Part shown: positions 13,817 to 22,179 of the stretch, in pieces
Layout: the number at the start of each line of letters is the position of its first letter
Numbering within the stretch: the first letter of the stretch is position 1
Assembly (NCBI GenBank): GCA_964355945.1
Contig: CAYHGE010000002.1
Span: 78,693 to 142,692, forward strand
Reading direction: 5' to 3'
Length of the DNA stretch: 64,000 nt
Origin: CAIVAT01 sp964355945
GTDB lineage: Bacteria > Bacteroidota > Bacteroidia > Bacteroidales > FEN-979
Translations under genes and position numbers: made by a program
Notes under the pieces: model-generated
What the model saw: the letters and a program-made list of their open reading frames with translations, nothing else
Databases searched by the model: none
What the model was told of the DNA's origin: nothing

Positions 13817-16212
13817 ATCCTTGGATACTTATTCGGATTATATTCATGCATCATCTCATAGATCGTTTCAAATACATCCTCGGCATTTGGATTTGAGAAA
13901 TAGTCACCATCGTTGGTATAGGCCGGGCGGTGGTCATTTGATGTAAGGGTGCGTGGTTCAGCATCGAGATAGCGATAACCACCCTGATCTTCCATTACTT
14001 TCTGCATCATGAATGCTGTTGCGCCACCGCTTCCATCCTCATCAAAGAAGAGGATTTTGTTGGTTTTTTTCAGAGACTTGAGGATGTCGTGGTTGATGTC
14101 GAACGGGAGCAGGGTCTGCACATCGATGAGCTCGACAGAAATGCCGAAGTCTTTAATCTGGGGCAATGCTTCCTCGGCAATTTTAACACAGGAGCCGTAA
14201 GTTACGATTGTAATGTCTGATCCTTCCTGCAATACTTCAGGAACACCCAGGGGTATCCGGTAGTTGCCGATGTTGGCCGGCATCTGTTCTTTCAGGCGGT
14301 AGCCGTTTAACGGTTCAATAACAAGTCCTGCATCGTCGGAAGCCATCATGGTATTGTAGAATCCTGCAGCCTGCGTCATATTCCGCGGCACCATTACGAA
14401 TATCCCGCGAATGGAGTTGATAACCATGCTGAGTGGTGAACCAGAATGCCAGATTCCGACCAGGCGGTGGCCACGCGTACTGATAATGAGCGGAGCTTTC
14501 TGACCTCCTACCGTGCGGTATAGTGTGGTGGCAAGGTCATCGCTCATCACCTGCAAACCATAGAGCAGGTAATCAAAATACTGAATTTCAGCAATCGGGC
14601 GCAATCCCCGTAGGGCCATGCCCAGTCCCTGTCCGATGATGGTAGCTTCGCGGATACCGGTGTCGGAAATCCGGGTTTCGCCATACTTGGCCTGCATCCC
14701 TTCCAGTGTTTGGTTTACACCGCCTATTTTTCCGACGTCTTCACCGAAAATCAGGGCCAGAGGGTTGGTTTTGAAGAGGATGTCGTAGTTGGCATTCAGT
14801 ACTTCGCGTCCGGTCACCACCGGGGAGTTTTCGTTAAATACCGGCGGAATACCTGCAACCTTGAGTGCGCTGTGTTCAGACTCGCTGTAAAGGTGCGAAC
14901 TGTAGCGGGCTACATTGAGTTTCCGCTGTTCTGCCATCCAAACATCAAGATCGGCTTTCATTGGTTTTTTCATGCTGCAGGAGGTACAAACATCACGCAT
15001 GATCTTCTTTGCCGAAGAGATGATGTCTTTCCTGATCGGATCTGCAATGGCTTCAAGATCGGCTACGATCTTATCGATACGGGCTTGCTTTTTGCAGGGA
15101 CAGTGAGTGGTTTTTACGACATCGATGAGGTGCTTGCGTTCCGCTTTAAAGGGTGACAGAAATGCTTTGTATCCACGGTCGCGGGCGGCTTTTGCTATTT
15201 TAACAGCATCTGATTCAATCATATCAAGTTCTTCAACCGTGGCAATTTTTTCATCGAGGATCCAGGTGCGCATTCTTGGGAGACAATCATGATCTCTCTC
15301 CCAGGCCAGACGTTCAGCTGACTTATAACGTTCGTGCGATCCGGATGTTGAATGACCCTGGGGCTGTGTCAGCTCCCTGACATGGAAAACAACCGGCACC
15401 ATCTCTTTCCGGCATACAGCAATTCCTTCCTCGTACATTTCGTATAATGCGGCATAGTCCCATCCCATGCATGAGTAGAGGCGAATCCCCGGTCCCTTTT
15501 CATCGGCTACAAAACCTTTGAGTAACTCGGAGATATCCTCCTTGGTGGTCTGGTATTTCTTTGGAACGGAAATGCCATAGCCATCATCCCAGATTGAGAG
15601 TGCGATCGGAACCTGCAGGACGCCGGCAGCATTGATAGTCTCAAAGAAATGTCCTTCCGAAGTGGAAGCGTCGCCAATCATTCCAAACGCTATTTCATTT
15701 CCTTTAACGGTGAATTTTTTTGCGGCCTCCCACATGTCAGGGCTGTTGCGAAATACCTTGGAAGCAAGCGCAAGGCCGAGTAAACGTGGCATCTGCCCGG
15801 CAGTAGGAGATATGTCTCCGGAAGAGTTCTTTTGTTTGGTGAGGTCTTTCCATTCGCCATTTGCATCCAGGCTGCGGGTTGCAAAATGAGAATTCATCAG
15901 CCTGCCACCGTTATCGGGGTTGCGTTCTAAGTCAGTATCGCCGTAAAGTTGAGCAAAAAAGATATCCAGGTTGGATAACCCGGCAGCCATCATGAAGGTC
16001 TGGTCGCGGTAATATCCTGAGCGCCAGTCACCGTTCTGGAAGAATTTTGCCTTGATAATCTGGGGGATTTCCTTGCCATCACCAAAAAGTCCGAAATTGG
16101 CTCTGCCACCTAATACTTCCCGCCTTCCCAATAAACTTACCTGGCGGCTTTCGTTTGCCAGTTTATAATCTTTTAAAACCTCTTCTTTGCTGAATTTACG
16201 TTTCTTTGACAT
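13810..16212 (-). CDS. 2-oxoacid dehydrogenase E1, fused alpha and beta subunits
   Basis: The 800-residue protein joins an E1-alpha (about 1-430) and an E1-beta (about 470-800), an arrangement common in Bacteroidota for branched-chain 2-oxoacid dehydrogenase. The alpha half carries the ThDP region GDASTSEGHFFETINAAGVLQVP...WDDGYGISVP; the usual NN pair is DD here, which I recall for this subfamily. The beta half has FGEDVGKIGGVNQTLEG, DTGIREATIIGQGLGMA, RGHRLVGIWHSGSPL and DVQTLLPFD. A CPCKK/CTSC stretch links the halves. No E2 or E3 gene is in the window. It overlaps mnmD at its 3' end, so the two are co-transcribed. Confidence 0.9.
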   Translation of the reverse strand: MSKKRKFSKEEVLKDYKLANESRQVSLLGRREVLGGRANFGLFGDGKEIPQIIKAKFFQNGDWRSGYYRDQTFMMAAGLSNLDIFFAQLYGDTDLERNPDNGGRLMNSHFATRSLDANGEWKDLTKQKNSSGDISPTAGQMPRLLGLALASKVFRNSPDMWEAAKKFTVKGNEIAFGMIGDASTSEGHFFETINAAGVLQVPIALSIWDDGYGISVPKKYQTTKEDISELLKGFVADEKGPGIRLYSCMGWDYAALYEMYEEGIAVCRKEMVPVVFHVRELTQPQGHSTSGSHERYKSAERLAWERDHDCLPRMRTWILDEKIATVEELDMIESDAVKIAKAARDRGYKAFLSPFKAERKHLIDVVKTTHCPCKKQARIDKIVADLEAIADPIRKDIISSAKKIMRDVCTSCSMKKPMKADLDVWMAEQRKLNVARYSSHLYSESEHSALKVAGIPPVFNENSPVVTGREVLNANYDILFKTNPLALIFGEDVGKIGGVNQTLEGMQAKYGETRISDTGIREATIIGQGLGMALRGLRPIAEIQYFDYLLYGLQVMSDDLATTLYRTVGGQKAPLIISTRGHRLVGIWHSGSPLSMVINSIRGIFVMVPRNMTQAAGFYNTMMASDDAGLVIEPLNGYRLKEQMPANIGNYRIPLGVPEVLQEGSDITIVTYGSCVKIAEEALPQIKDFGISVELIDVQTLLPFDINHDILKSLKKTNKILFFDEDGSGGATAFMMQKVMEDQGGYRYLDAEPRTLTSNDHRPAYTNDGDYFSNPNAEDVFETIYEMMHEYNPNKYPRIW

Positions 16213-16247
16213 TGTTTGTTTGTTAGTTGCTTATTTTTTGTTAGCGG

Positions 16248-16335
16248 GTGAACAGGTGAACAGGTAAACAGGTGAACAGGTAAACAGGTAAACACGTGAG
16301 CATATAAACTGATCCGCATGTCCGCTTGTACGCTT
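16248..16335. repeat. 8-nt short tandem array, 11 units
   Basis: Eleven consecutive 8-base units fill exactly 88 bases: GTGAACAG, GTGAACAG, GTAAACAG, GTGAACAG, GTAAACAG, GTAAACAC, GTGAGCAT, ATAAACTG, ATCCGCAT, GTCCGCTT, GTACGCTT. The units drift from GTGAACAG to GTCCGCTT along the array, linking two unit types found separately elsewhere. It ends 3 bases from the rubrerythrin stop and lies in the gap before the E1 gene. Confidence 0.92.
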
Positions 16336-16338
16336 GTT

Positions 16339-16917
16339 TTAATAATTATCCTGCACTACTTCAAAATAACCCAGCGGATGACTGCAGGCAGGGCAGTTCT
16401 GGAGCGCTTTTACACCATAATGGATGTATCCGCATTTACGGCATACCCAGTATGTTTTTTCATCCTTTTCGAAGACCCTGTTTTTTTCCAGATTATTTAA
16501 CAGTTTACGAAAGCGTTTTTCATGGTGCTCTTCAATGGTTGTTATCAGTTTGAAGGCCATTGCCACTTTAGGGAATCCCTCTTCAGTAGCGGTTTTACCG
16601 AATTCGGGGTAGAGTTCTGTCCACTCTTCATGTTCTCCGTCAGCAGAAGCTTTCAGATTTTCTGCAGTGGTTCCGATGATACCGGCGGGATAGGTAGCGG
16701 TAATTTCAACAGGGCCGCCCTCCAGGAAGCGGAAAAAAATCTTTGCATGACTTTCTTCGTTAAGCGCTGTTTCTGTGAAGAATGCGGCAATTTGTTCAAA
16801 ACCCTCTTTTTTTGCCTGTTTGGCATAAAAAGTATAGCGATTTTTAGCCTGGGATTCACCTGCAAATGATTTCAACAGGTTTTTTTCGGTTCTGGAACCT
16901 TTGATGCTCTTTTCCAT
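16339..16917 (-). CDS. rubrerythrin
   Basis: Rubrerythrin is a cytoplasmic non-haem di-iron peroxidase that reduces H2O2 in anaerobes. The 192-residue protein has the ferritin-like four-helix domain (residues 1-140) with iron ligands in LLKSFAGESQAKNRYTFYA, ALNEESHAKIFFRFLEGG and ITTIEEHHEKRF. The C-terminal rubredoxin-like domain is VCRKCGYIHYG...NCPACSHPLGYFEV, with both CxxC pairs. Next upstream are rubredoxin and glutathione peroxidase genes on the same strand, a peroxide-defence group in which rubredoxin is the usual electron donor. The start is ATG. Confidence 0.96.
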   Translation of the reverse strand: MEKSIKGSRTEKNLLKSFAGESQAKNRYTFYAKQAKKEGFEQIAAFFTETALNEESHAKIFFRFLEGGPVEITATYPAGIIGTTAENLKASADGEHEEWTELYPEFGKTATEEGFPKVAMAFKLITTIEEHHEKRFRKLLNNLEKNRVFEKDEKTYWVCRKCGYIHYGVKALQNCPACSHPLGYFEVVQDNY

Positions 16918-16942
16918 AGTAGTTTATATTAATTTGGAGCAT

Positions 16943-16950
16943 CAAAGTTA
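16943..16950 (-). promoter_or_regulatory. rubrerythrin -7 box TAACTTTG
   Basis: The complement of CAAAGTTA reads TAACTTTG, an exact TAnnTTTG, 25 bases before the rubrerythrin ATG. This suggests its own promoter inside the peroxide-defence group. Confidence 0.6.
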
Positions 16951-16987
16951 ATCGAAATTTTCTGAAATCACACGCCTCCCGTCTATC

Positions 16988-17158
16988 CTACCGCATCTTC
17001 ACATAATCTCCTTTTCCAACACCGCAAATCGGGCAAACCCAATCGTCCGGTATGTCTTCAAAAGAGGTTCCGGCTGGAATGCCTGAGTCAGGATCACCAA
17101 ACAGTGGATCATAAACATGGCCACATACGGTGCATTTGTATTTTGGGGCAGTTGACAT
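16988..17158 (-). CDS. rubredoxin
   Basis: A 56-residue one-iron electron carrier, MSTAPKYKCTVCG...VCPICGVGKGDYVKMR. The two CxxCG knuckles (C9-C12 and C42-C45) that bind Fe(SCys)4 are complete, and the intervening VYDPLFGDPDSGIPAGTSFEDIPDDW is the family core. It lies between glutathione peroxidase (36 bases) and rubrerythrin and probably feeds electrons to the latter. Confidence 0.95.
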   Translation of the reverse strand: MSTAPKYKCTVCGHVYDPLFGDPDSGIPAGTSFEDIPDDWVCPICGVGKGDYVKMR

Positions 17159-17194
17159 GGTTTTTTTGTAAGGGGGTGACAGGGCAACTCTAAA

Positions 17195-17737
17195 TTATTT
17201 TTCGATCCAGGATGTTATTTTTTCATCAAATGGTTTATCACCGGGGGCTGCAAAATCAACAACCTGGCCCTGCTCATTGATCATGAATTTCTGGAAATTC
17301 CATTTTACCGGTGCATCAAGGACTCCGTTTTGTTCCTTTGATGTTAACCAGGCATAAAGCGGGTCAATGTCCTTTCCTTTCACAGAAATTTTAGCCATCA
17401 TCGGAAAGGTAACATTGTATTTACTGGTGCAGAACTCCTTGATCTCAGCATTGGTGCCTGGTTCCTGACCCATGAAGTTGTTGGCAGGGAAACCGATGAT
17501 GACAAACCCTTTTTCGGCATATTTTGTATACAGCTCTTCCAGTTGAGCATATTGGGGTGTATATCCGCATTTTGAGGCGACATTGACTACAAGCACCTTC
17601 TTTCCCTTCAGGGATGAAAGATCATAAGGCTGTCCATCAATGGACGAAACCTTGAAATCATACAGTGTTTTATTATTCTGGGAGTTGGTTATGGTTGTCA
17701 TCATGAAAAAAGTTAATATAAAAAGCATGGTTCTCAT
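17195..17737 (-). CDS. glutathione peroxidase family protein, exported
   Basis: A thiol peroxidase of the GPx/BtuE family, about 180 residues from ATG 17737. An N-terminal hydrophobic stretch (MRTMLFILTFFMMTTITNSQ) looks like a signal peptide, so the enzyme is probably periplasmic. The catalytic cysteine is in VNVASKCGYTPQYAQLEELY, with the Gln/Asn in GFPANNFMGQEPG and the Trp in VKWNFQKFMINEQG. It is a cysteine, not selenocysteine, form and probably uses thioredoxin-like donors. Longer in-frame starts would lie upstream of the promoter box at 17779-17786. Confidence 0.92.
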   Translation of the reverse strand: MRTMLFILTFFMMTTITNSQNNKTLYDFKVSSIDGQPYDLSSLKGKKVLVVNVASKCGYTPQYAQLEELYTKYAEKGFVIIGFPANNFMGQEPGTNAEIKEFCTSKYNVTFPMMAKISVKGKDIDPLYAWLTSKEQNGVLDAPVKWNFQKFMINEQGQVVDFAAPGDKPFDEKITSWIEK

Positions 17738-17778
17738 AGCGTGGTTTTTAGGATTGTAAAAAATAATTTGACGGATTG

Positions 17779-17786
17779 CAAAGATA
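17779..17786 (-). promoter_or_regulatory. glutathione peroxidase -7 box TATCTTTG
   Basis: The complement of CAAAGATA is TATCTTTG, an exact match, 41 bases before ATG 17737. It supports the chosen start and a transcript reading GPx and rubredoxin. Confidence 0.6.
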
Positions 17787-17822
17787 CAAAAAACATTAAT
17801 TATTTGGATGAATTCTAAATAA

Positions 17823-19397
17823 TTAATGACGGATGAGAAATTTTGTGGTATAGGTTTTATCGCGGAACACGGCAAACACAGTATAAATACCTTCTGATTG
17901 AACGGGTGTTTTTACTACCTGGTTGAGCATTTGTGCATTGAATGACTGGAAGACCTTTTCTCCCAGCATGTTGTAAATTTCAAGTCTGCTAAAGTCTGTT
18001 TTGTTCGGGTGGTTAAATTTCAGGGAAAACGATTCATCAACCGGATTTGGAAAGACGACTAAATCTGCGGGACGATTGTTTTGCTCCCCGATCCCTCCTG
18101 TTACATCAATGCAGCCATAAAAAGCTGACAACATTGCACCGGAAATGACAGGATGAAGGGGATTTACCACTGCCGTAGATGCATTGGAGGCAGCAGTGAT
18201 CGGGATCCACCCGGGACTACAGGTGTCGGAATAATGTGAACTTGTCTGAACACATTCATTGCTGTATCCAACAGAATCGGTTTTGATAAGTCCGATCTGG
18301 TACCCCCACATGCCGGATTTTTTAACACCCCAGATAGGTCCATTTCCAAATTCGAGGAATCCATGATCAGCGGACATGATGAGATCAAGGACATCCAGCC
18401 TCAGCTCTCTCGCCCATTGCACATCCCCGCTTGAATCAATTTTAATTGCATTTCCGAAATAGCCTGTGGTAACAAAAGCGAACCCACCGTCGTGCGTGTG
18501 TTGCAAGGTTGGTGCAGGCTGATAATCAGTATTAAATGGAAATGAACCGGAATAGTAAAACCTGCTCCAGGCAATATTTCCAGAAAAGTCAGTTTTGGTC
18601 AGGATTGCACCCATTTCATCCACGTGGCTATAACACAGATAGCCAGTATTAATGATAGCCACATCAAATCCTTCAGAAAAAGTAAAGGGTGGATATTCCA
18701 TTTTCTTTGCCCAGGATATTCCACAATCAGCAGTTAACCTGATCAGAATCGCTGATCCGGAAGAGTTGTTGTTTTGTGTTGTTCCAATCATGATAAATCC
18801 GCCATCGGGTGTCTGTTTTACAGCATTGGTCCTGGTCGCAAAGGTTCCGTGAGTTATCTGTTTAGCCCAAGTCAGATTGCCGGAGGAGTCAAGTTTTACC
18901 AGCGTTACTTTAAAGTATGGAGGTGTTGCACCCTGGGTGCTGGTCCCAGCAACCAGGATTCCCCTGTCATCGGTCTGAATCACTGAATTGGCATACTCCT
19001 GGGAACCCAGGTCTATGGATTTGCACCATAAGGTATCTCCGTTGGAATTGGTTTTCATGCAGAACATGTTGTCATCGTTCATGTTGCCTACGGAAATAAA
19101 ACAGGCGTCATACGTGGGGATAATCCGCGAGATAGAGGTGTTCCATGATCCGGGGAAACTGAATTTTTTTTCCCAGAGAATGGCACCTGCCTGATCAATT
19201 TTAAACAAAAGTGCTTCGGACAGACCATTTCTTGACCCGGCAACAATATAATTCATATCAGAGGATTGAACTACTGCACCTACTCCTGCGGGATCTGTTT
19301 TGCTGCCAAATACCCTGGTAAACGTTGTTTGCTGCGCTTTAACGGCAAATGAAAGTGCGATTGATAGCAGAACCACTATGAACGATATTGATTTCAT
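17823..19397 (-). CDS. secreted repeat protein with T9SS type A sorting domain
   Basis: From ATG 19397 (MKSISFIVVLLSIALSFAVKAQ, a signal peptide) this is a 524-residue secreted protein. Residues 20-420 are repeated units of about 45 residues of the type ...GDTLWCKSIDLGSQEYANSVIQTDDRGILVAGTS, TPDGGFIMIGTT and HTHDGGFAFVTTG, a beta-propeller-like architecture seen in Bacteroidota exoproteins. The last 80 residues (VVFPNPVDESFSLKF, LEIYNMLGEKVFQS, GIYTVFAVFRDKTYTTKFLIRH) form the Por secretion C-terminal sorting domain, type A. It should leave the cell through the T9SS that PorX controls. The ligand or enzyme activity is unknown. Confidence 0.88.
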   Translation of the reverse strand: MKSISFIVVLLSIALSFAVKAQQTTFTRVFGSKTDPAGVGAVVQSSDMNYIVAGSRNGLSEALLFKIDQAGAILWEKKFSFPGSWNTSISRIIPTYDACFISVGNMNDDNMFCMKTNSNGDTLWCKSIDLGSQEYANSVIQTDDRGILVAGTSTQGATPPYFKVTLVKLDSSGNLTWAKQITHGTFATRTNAVKQTPDGGFIMIGTTQNNNSSGSAILIRLTADCGISWAKKMEYPPFTFSEGFDVAIINTGYLCYSHVDEMGAILTKTDFSGNIAWSRFYYSGSFPFNTDYQPAPTLQHTHDGGFAFVTTGYFGNAIKIDSSGDVQWARELRLDVLDLIMSADHGFLEFGNGPIWGVKKSGMWGYQIGLIKTDSVGYSNECVQTSSHYSDTCSPGWIPITAASNASTAVVNPLHPVISGAMLSAFYGCIDVTGGIGEQNNRPADLVVFPNPVDESFSLKFNHPNKTDFSRLEIYNMLGEKVFQSFNAQMLNQVVKTPVQSEGIYTVFAVFRDKTYTTKFLIRH

Positions 19398-19673
19398 GAA
19401 GAACTTTTTAAGGTTAAAGGAAGGTGTTGTCAACATGCCATGTTGTTTAAAAGAATCAAATTACTGAGGAGCAGGTTGCAGATAGAACTTGAATAGGAGT
19501 ATCAATATTACTAAATAAATACCTTAAAGTCAAGTACTATTTACGGTCAGATAGAAAGCGGTCTCCTCAGAAAAACGGGCATGGAAAAGAATGTCTTCTA
19601 AAACAAATAATAGGTTGACGAAATAAAAGCCTATCTTTATAGTCTCTGATTTTCTTCAGTCAAAAATCAATTT

Positions 19674-20255
19674 ATGCACAGGAGAAACATTTTTTACGGA
19701 TTCATCTTTTTTCTTTCAGGTGTTTTTTGCTGTGCATGTAACAATCAATCAACGGAAACTTCCGGGGGAATTCCGGGAATCAAAAACAACAAAATGTCCA
19801 ACAAAATAGAGGCAGGGAGCAAAGCTCCCGAGTTTTCCTTACCAGATCAGTTTGGAAGGCGGGTAAATCTAAGCGATTTCATCGGGAAATCAAACCTGGT
19901 GGTCTATTTTTATCCCAAGGATGAATCTTATGGTTGTACCAAAGAGGCGTGCAGTTTTCGAGATAATTATGAGGTTTTCAAAGAGGCCGGTGCAGTGGTG
20001 ATTGGTGTGAGCTCCGACGATGTAGCCTCTCACCAGGCATTTGCCGCGAACCATAAACTGCCGTTCATACTTCTTTCAGATAAAGACCGGTCTGTTGCCG
20101 CGAAATTCGGTGTGGGCAAATCTATGGGCGTGCTGCCCGGACGGGTTACCTTTGTAATTGATAAGCAGGGGATTGTGAGGCTGGTGTTTTCGTCGCAACT
20201 CAGTTTTGAGAAGCATATTACTGAGGCGATAGAGATGTTGAAGAAGATGGGATAG
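19674..20255 (+). CDS. bcp: Bcp-type peroxiredoxin with lipoprotein-like N-terminus
   Basis: The 193-residue protein is a thioredoxin-dependent peroxiredoxin. Residues 1-45 are extra: MHRRNIFYGFIFFLSGVFCCAC is a signal with possible lipobox, so this copy may be membrane-anchored in the periplasm. The catalytic domain begins about residue 46 (IEAGSKAPEFSLPDQFG). The peroxidatic motif is DESYGCTKEACSFRD, with both family cysteines (GCTKEAC), but the usual TP before GC is SY. An internal ATG (MSNKIEAGS) could give a cytosolic form. A TATCTTTA sequence at 19632-19639 is a near match to the -7 box. Confidence 0.88.
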   Translation: MHRRNIFYGFIFFLSGVFCCACNNQSTETSGGIPGIKNNKMSNKIEAGSKAPEFSLPDQFGRRVNLSDFIGKSNLVVYFYPKDESYGCTKEACSFRDNYEVFKEAGAVVIGVSSDDVASHQAFAANHKLPFILLSDKDRSVAAKFGVGKSMGVLPGRVTFVIDKQGIVRLVFSSQLSFEKHITEAIEMLKKMG

Positions 20256-20257
20256 AC

Positions 20258-20271
20258 GTGACGGGTGACGG
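20258..20271. repeat. 7-nt short tandem array, two GTGACGG units
   Basis: Two exact GTGACGG copies start 3 bases after the peroxiredoxin stop codon, between two convergent genes. The unit matches the GTGACAG units at 49415-49449. Confidence 0.55.
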
Positions 20272-20277
20272 GTTGGG

Positions 20278-20727
20278 TTACAGACCGAATTTTTTCTCGT
20301 TCAGCAGGTCTTTTTCAATGCCTTCCGGGGTGAGTAAATCTTTCTTTTCTTTTGGATAAAACGCATCGGGCAGCAGTTGAATGTGCATGCTTAGCAGCAA
20401 ATGATCCATGATGATCAGCAGCAGTGTACCGATGAAGGGGAGCGGGATCAGCATGACCGGAACAATGACTCCTGAGCTTCTGAGAATATCAATAACCTGC
20501 CGTTTGAATTTTTTCTTCTCTTCCCTGGAAAGCTTCTCTTTTTTGATGTATTTAGACAGGATTGTGAAGGTTTCCTTTGTTTCTATTGCCTCTGTTTTGA
20601 TTCCGGTTGAATACCTGCCGGCTTCACCTAAAAACATCCTGGCATAGCTGCCAATGAGTTCCCTAACCCTGGGCAAGGTAAACAGTCCAAGGAAATAAGC
20701 AATGATCTTTTTACGGAGGGATTTCAT
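20278..20727 (-). CDS. LETM1-like membrane protein
   Basis: The 149-residue protein has an N-terminal amphipathic part (MKSLRKKIIAYFLGLFTLP), a charged central helix (SKYIKKEKLSREEKKKFKRQVIDILRS) and one strong hydrophobic segment, GVIVPVMLIPLPFIGTLLLIIMDHLLL, followed by LLPDAFYPKEKK. The order charged helix, hydrophobic span with PLPF, and LLP-x-AF resembles the LETM1 ribosome-binding-like domain of mitochondrial ion exchangers, known also in some Bacteroidota. I infer a homologue from this pattern alone; its function in bacteria is not established. Confidence 0.6.
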   Translation of the reverse strand: MKSLRKKIIAYFLGLFTLPRVRELIGSYARMFLGEAGRYSTGIKTEAIETKETFTILSKYIKKEKLSREEKKKFKRQVIDILRSSGVIVPVMLIPLPFIGTLLLIIMDHLLLSMHIQLLPDAFYPKEKKDLLTPEGIEKDLLNEKKFGL

Positions 20728-20744
20728 TTAAATGTTTCTGGTAA

Positions 20745-20752
20745 CAAATGTA
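20745..20752 (-). promoter_or_regulatory. -7 box TACATTTG upstream of the LETM1-like gene
   Basis: The complement of CAAATGTA is TACATTTG, an exact TAnnTTTG, 17 bases before ATG 20727. Confidence 0.55.
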
Positions 20753-20762
20753 GGTAAAAAAC

Positions 20763-20802
20763 AGGCGGACGGGCAGACAGGCGGACAGGTGGAGAGGCGG
20801 AC
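20763..20802. repeat. 8-nt short tandem array, GCGGAC type
   Basis: Five 8-base units: AGGCGGAC, GGGCAGAC, AGGCGGAC, AGGTGGAG, AGGCGGAC. The array lies 8 bases from the stop of the TIGR02757 gene. The complement (GTCCGCCT) is the unit type found at the end of the 16248-16335 array and inside hpdA. Confidence 0.88.
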
Positions 20803-20810
20803 GGAAAGTG

Positions 20811-21560
20811 CTATTGATTTATTCCCATGCCGAAAAGGGCAAAGTCATATTTGACGGGGTCGGCAGGGTCGAATCTTCTGAGGGCCTCAGTAAGTTCCAC
20901 GGCTGCTTTCCAGTCGTTCTGACTACGTTTTAACAGTCCAAGATATCGGGCAACACGCCCGGAGTGGATATCCAGCGGGCAAATCAGCATCTTTGGATCA
21001 ATAGATTTCCAGTGGCCAAAGTCCACTCCCCGGTTATCTTTACGTACCATCCAGCGAAGAAAAAGGTTGATTCTTTTGGCTGCGGATCCTGCCTCCGGGT
21101 TTGCAAGATGTTTTTCTGATCGTTTCAGATGGTCTGTTGATAAAAAGATTGTTCTGAACCGGCCGATGGCATGTTCAGCGCCATGCTGGTTCATGGTTAT
21201 GAACAGTGGCTCGAGGCTGCCATAAGTGCGATAAATGTTTTGCAGGGATGAAAGAAAAAAGAGGCAATCATCGCCATTGAAGGTACGATGAACAAATTGA
21301 ATGAAAGGTTTGAAATCCTGAGGCTTTGCAGTGAGGAGGAAATTGTATGGTGAATTGCCGGTTAACTGAACAAGCCTGTTTGCATTTGAAACAATTGATT
21401 TTCTGTTTCCCCAGGCAATTGTCGCACTAAGAAATCCTGAAATTTCGATATCCTGTTTAAGAAAAAATCTGTGAGGAATCGAAACCGGATCATCGGCAAT
21501 GAAACCGGGCGTATTGTATTCAAGAAACTTATGATCTAAAAGTTCTTTCAGGTTGTCCAC
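20811..21560 (-). CDS. TIGR02757 family protein
   Basis: A 249-residue protein of the TIGR02757 (DUF2400) family, widespread in Bacteroidota and with a helix-hairpin-helix, DNA-glycosylase-like fold. Recognisable blocks are FIADDPVSIPHRFFLKQDIEISGFLSATIAWGNRKSIVSNANRL, YNFLLTAKPQDF, RINLFLRWMVRKDNRGVDFG and LICPLDIHSGRVARYLGLLKR. The role is presumably base-excision repair but is not shown by the sequence. The start is GTG 21560, 7 bases after the vorC stop, so it is probably the last gene of the vor transcript. Confidence 0.83.
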   Translation of the reverse strand: MDNLKELLDHKFLEYNTPGFIADDPVSIPHRFFLKQDIEISGFLSATIAWGNRKSIVSNANRLVQLTGNSPYNFLLTAKPQDFKPFIQFVHRTFNGDDCLFFLSSLQNIYRTYGSLEPLFITMNQHGAEHAIGRFRTIFLSTDHLKRSEKHLANPEAGSAAKRINLFLRWMVRKDNRGVDFGHWKSIDPKMLICPLDIHSGRVARYLGLLKRSQNDWKAAVELTEALRRFDPADPVKYDFALFGMGINQ

Positions 21561-21567
21561 TCAGTCA

Positions 21568-22122
21568 CTAATTCAGGACATTCACCGGTTTCAAAAGTTC
21601 TTTTCCCACTTCAATTGCTTTTTCATTCTCAGGGATAAGGACATGATGACGGGCTGGAAGTGATTTTTCCAGTCCTTTATGAATAAATTCAGGAGCAACG
21701 AGTGGTTTTAATTTGAGGAAACCTCCCAGAACAATCATATTGAAGGTTTTGGCGAGACCACGTTTACCGGCTTCGTCGGCAGCCTCGATGGAGTAGATGT
21801 TAATGTCTTTCCTCTCAGGCAGGCGTGTGAGTCCGTTGGGGTCGTATATAAGCAATCCTCCCGGTTTCACGGTCTTTTCAAATTTATCCATCGACTGCTG
21901 GTTGAGGATAATGGCGGTATCATAAGAGTTCAGAATGGGGGAACTGATCCGTTCATCACTGATGATCACGGTAACATTTGCAGTTCCGCCGCGCATTTCG
22001 GGGCCATACGAGGGCATCCAGCTCACTTCTTTGTTCTGCATCACACCTGAATAGGCGAGAATCTTTCCCATGGAGAGGACACCTTGTCCTCCGAATCCGG
22101 CTATAATAATCTCTTCTGTCAT
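21568..22122 (-). CDS. vorC: 2-oxoacid:ferredoxin oxidoreductase gamma subunit
   Basis: The 184-residue gamma subunit starts MTEEIIIAGFGGQGVLSMGKILAYSG and has SYGPEMRGGTANVTVIISDE, both typical of the CoA-binding domain of four-subunit 2-oxoisovalerate or 2-oxoglutarate ferredoxin oxidoreductases. It is the fourth gene of the order delta-alpha-beta-gamma. A 7-nt array starts on the base next to its ATG, filling the gap to the beta gene. Naming it Vor rather than Kor rests on the four-subunit order; substrate is not proven. Confidence 0.87.
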   Translation of the reverse strand: MTEEIIIAGFGGQGVLSMGKILAYSGVMQNKEVSWMPSYGPEMRGGTANVTVIISDERISSPILNSYDTAIILNQQSMDKFEKTVKPGGLLIYDPNGLTRLPERKDINIYSIEAADEAGKRGLAKTFNMIVLGGFLKLKPLVAPEFIHKGLEKSLPARHHVLIPENEKAIEVGKELLKPVNVLN

Positions 22123-22171
22123 GTCGAATGAATATCGAATATTGAATAACGAATATTGACTGTTGAACTGG
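22123..22171. repeat. 7-nt short tandem array, GAATATT type
   Basis: Seven 7-base units in register: GTCGAAT, GAATATC, GAATATT, GAATAAC, GAATATT, GACTGTT, GAACTGG. The array begins directly at the vorC start codon and ends 8 bases from the beta subunit stop, so it fills the whole spacer of a working operon. The same unit in reverse orientation occurs at 50449-50476. Confidence 0.87.
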
Positions 22172-22179
22172 AATAATTC

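Noticed and set aside
14710..15156. 148-codon plus-strand open frame
   Set aside because: It is antisense to the fused E1 gene and has no family motifs or plausible promoter.
16248..16335. CRISPR array
   Set aside because: Units are 8 bases with no spacers and no cas genes are nearby.
16318..16553. Short plus-strand frames over the rubrerythrin gene
   Set aside because: They are antisense to rubrerythrin and start in the 8-nt array.
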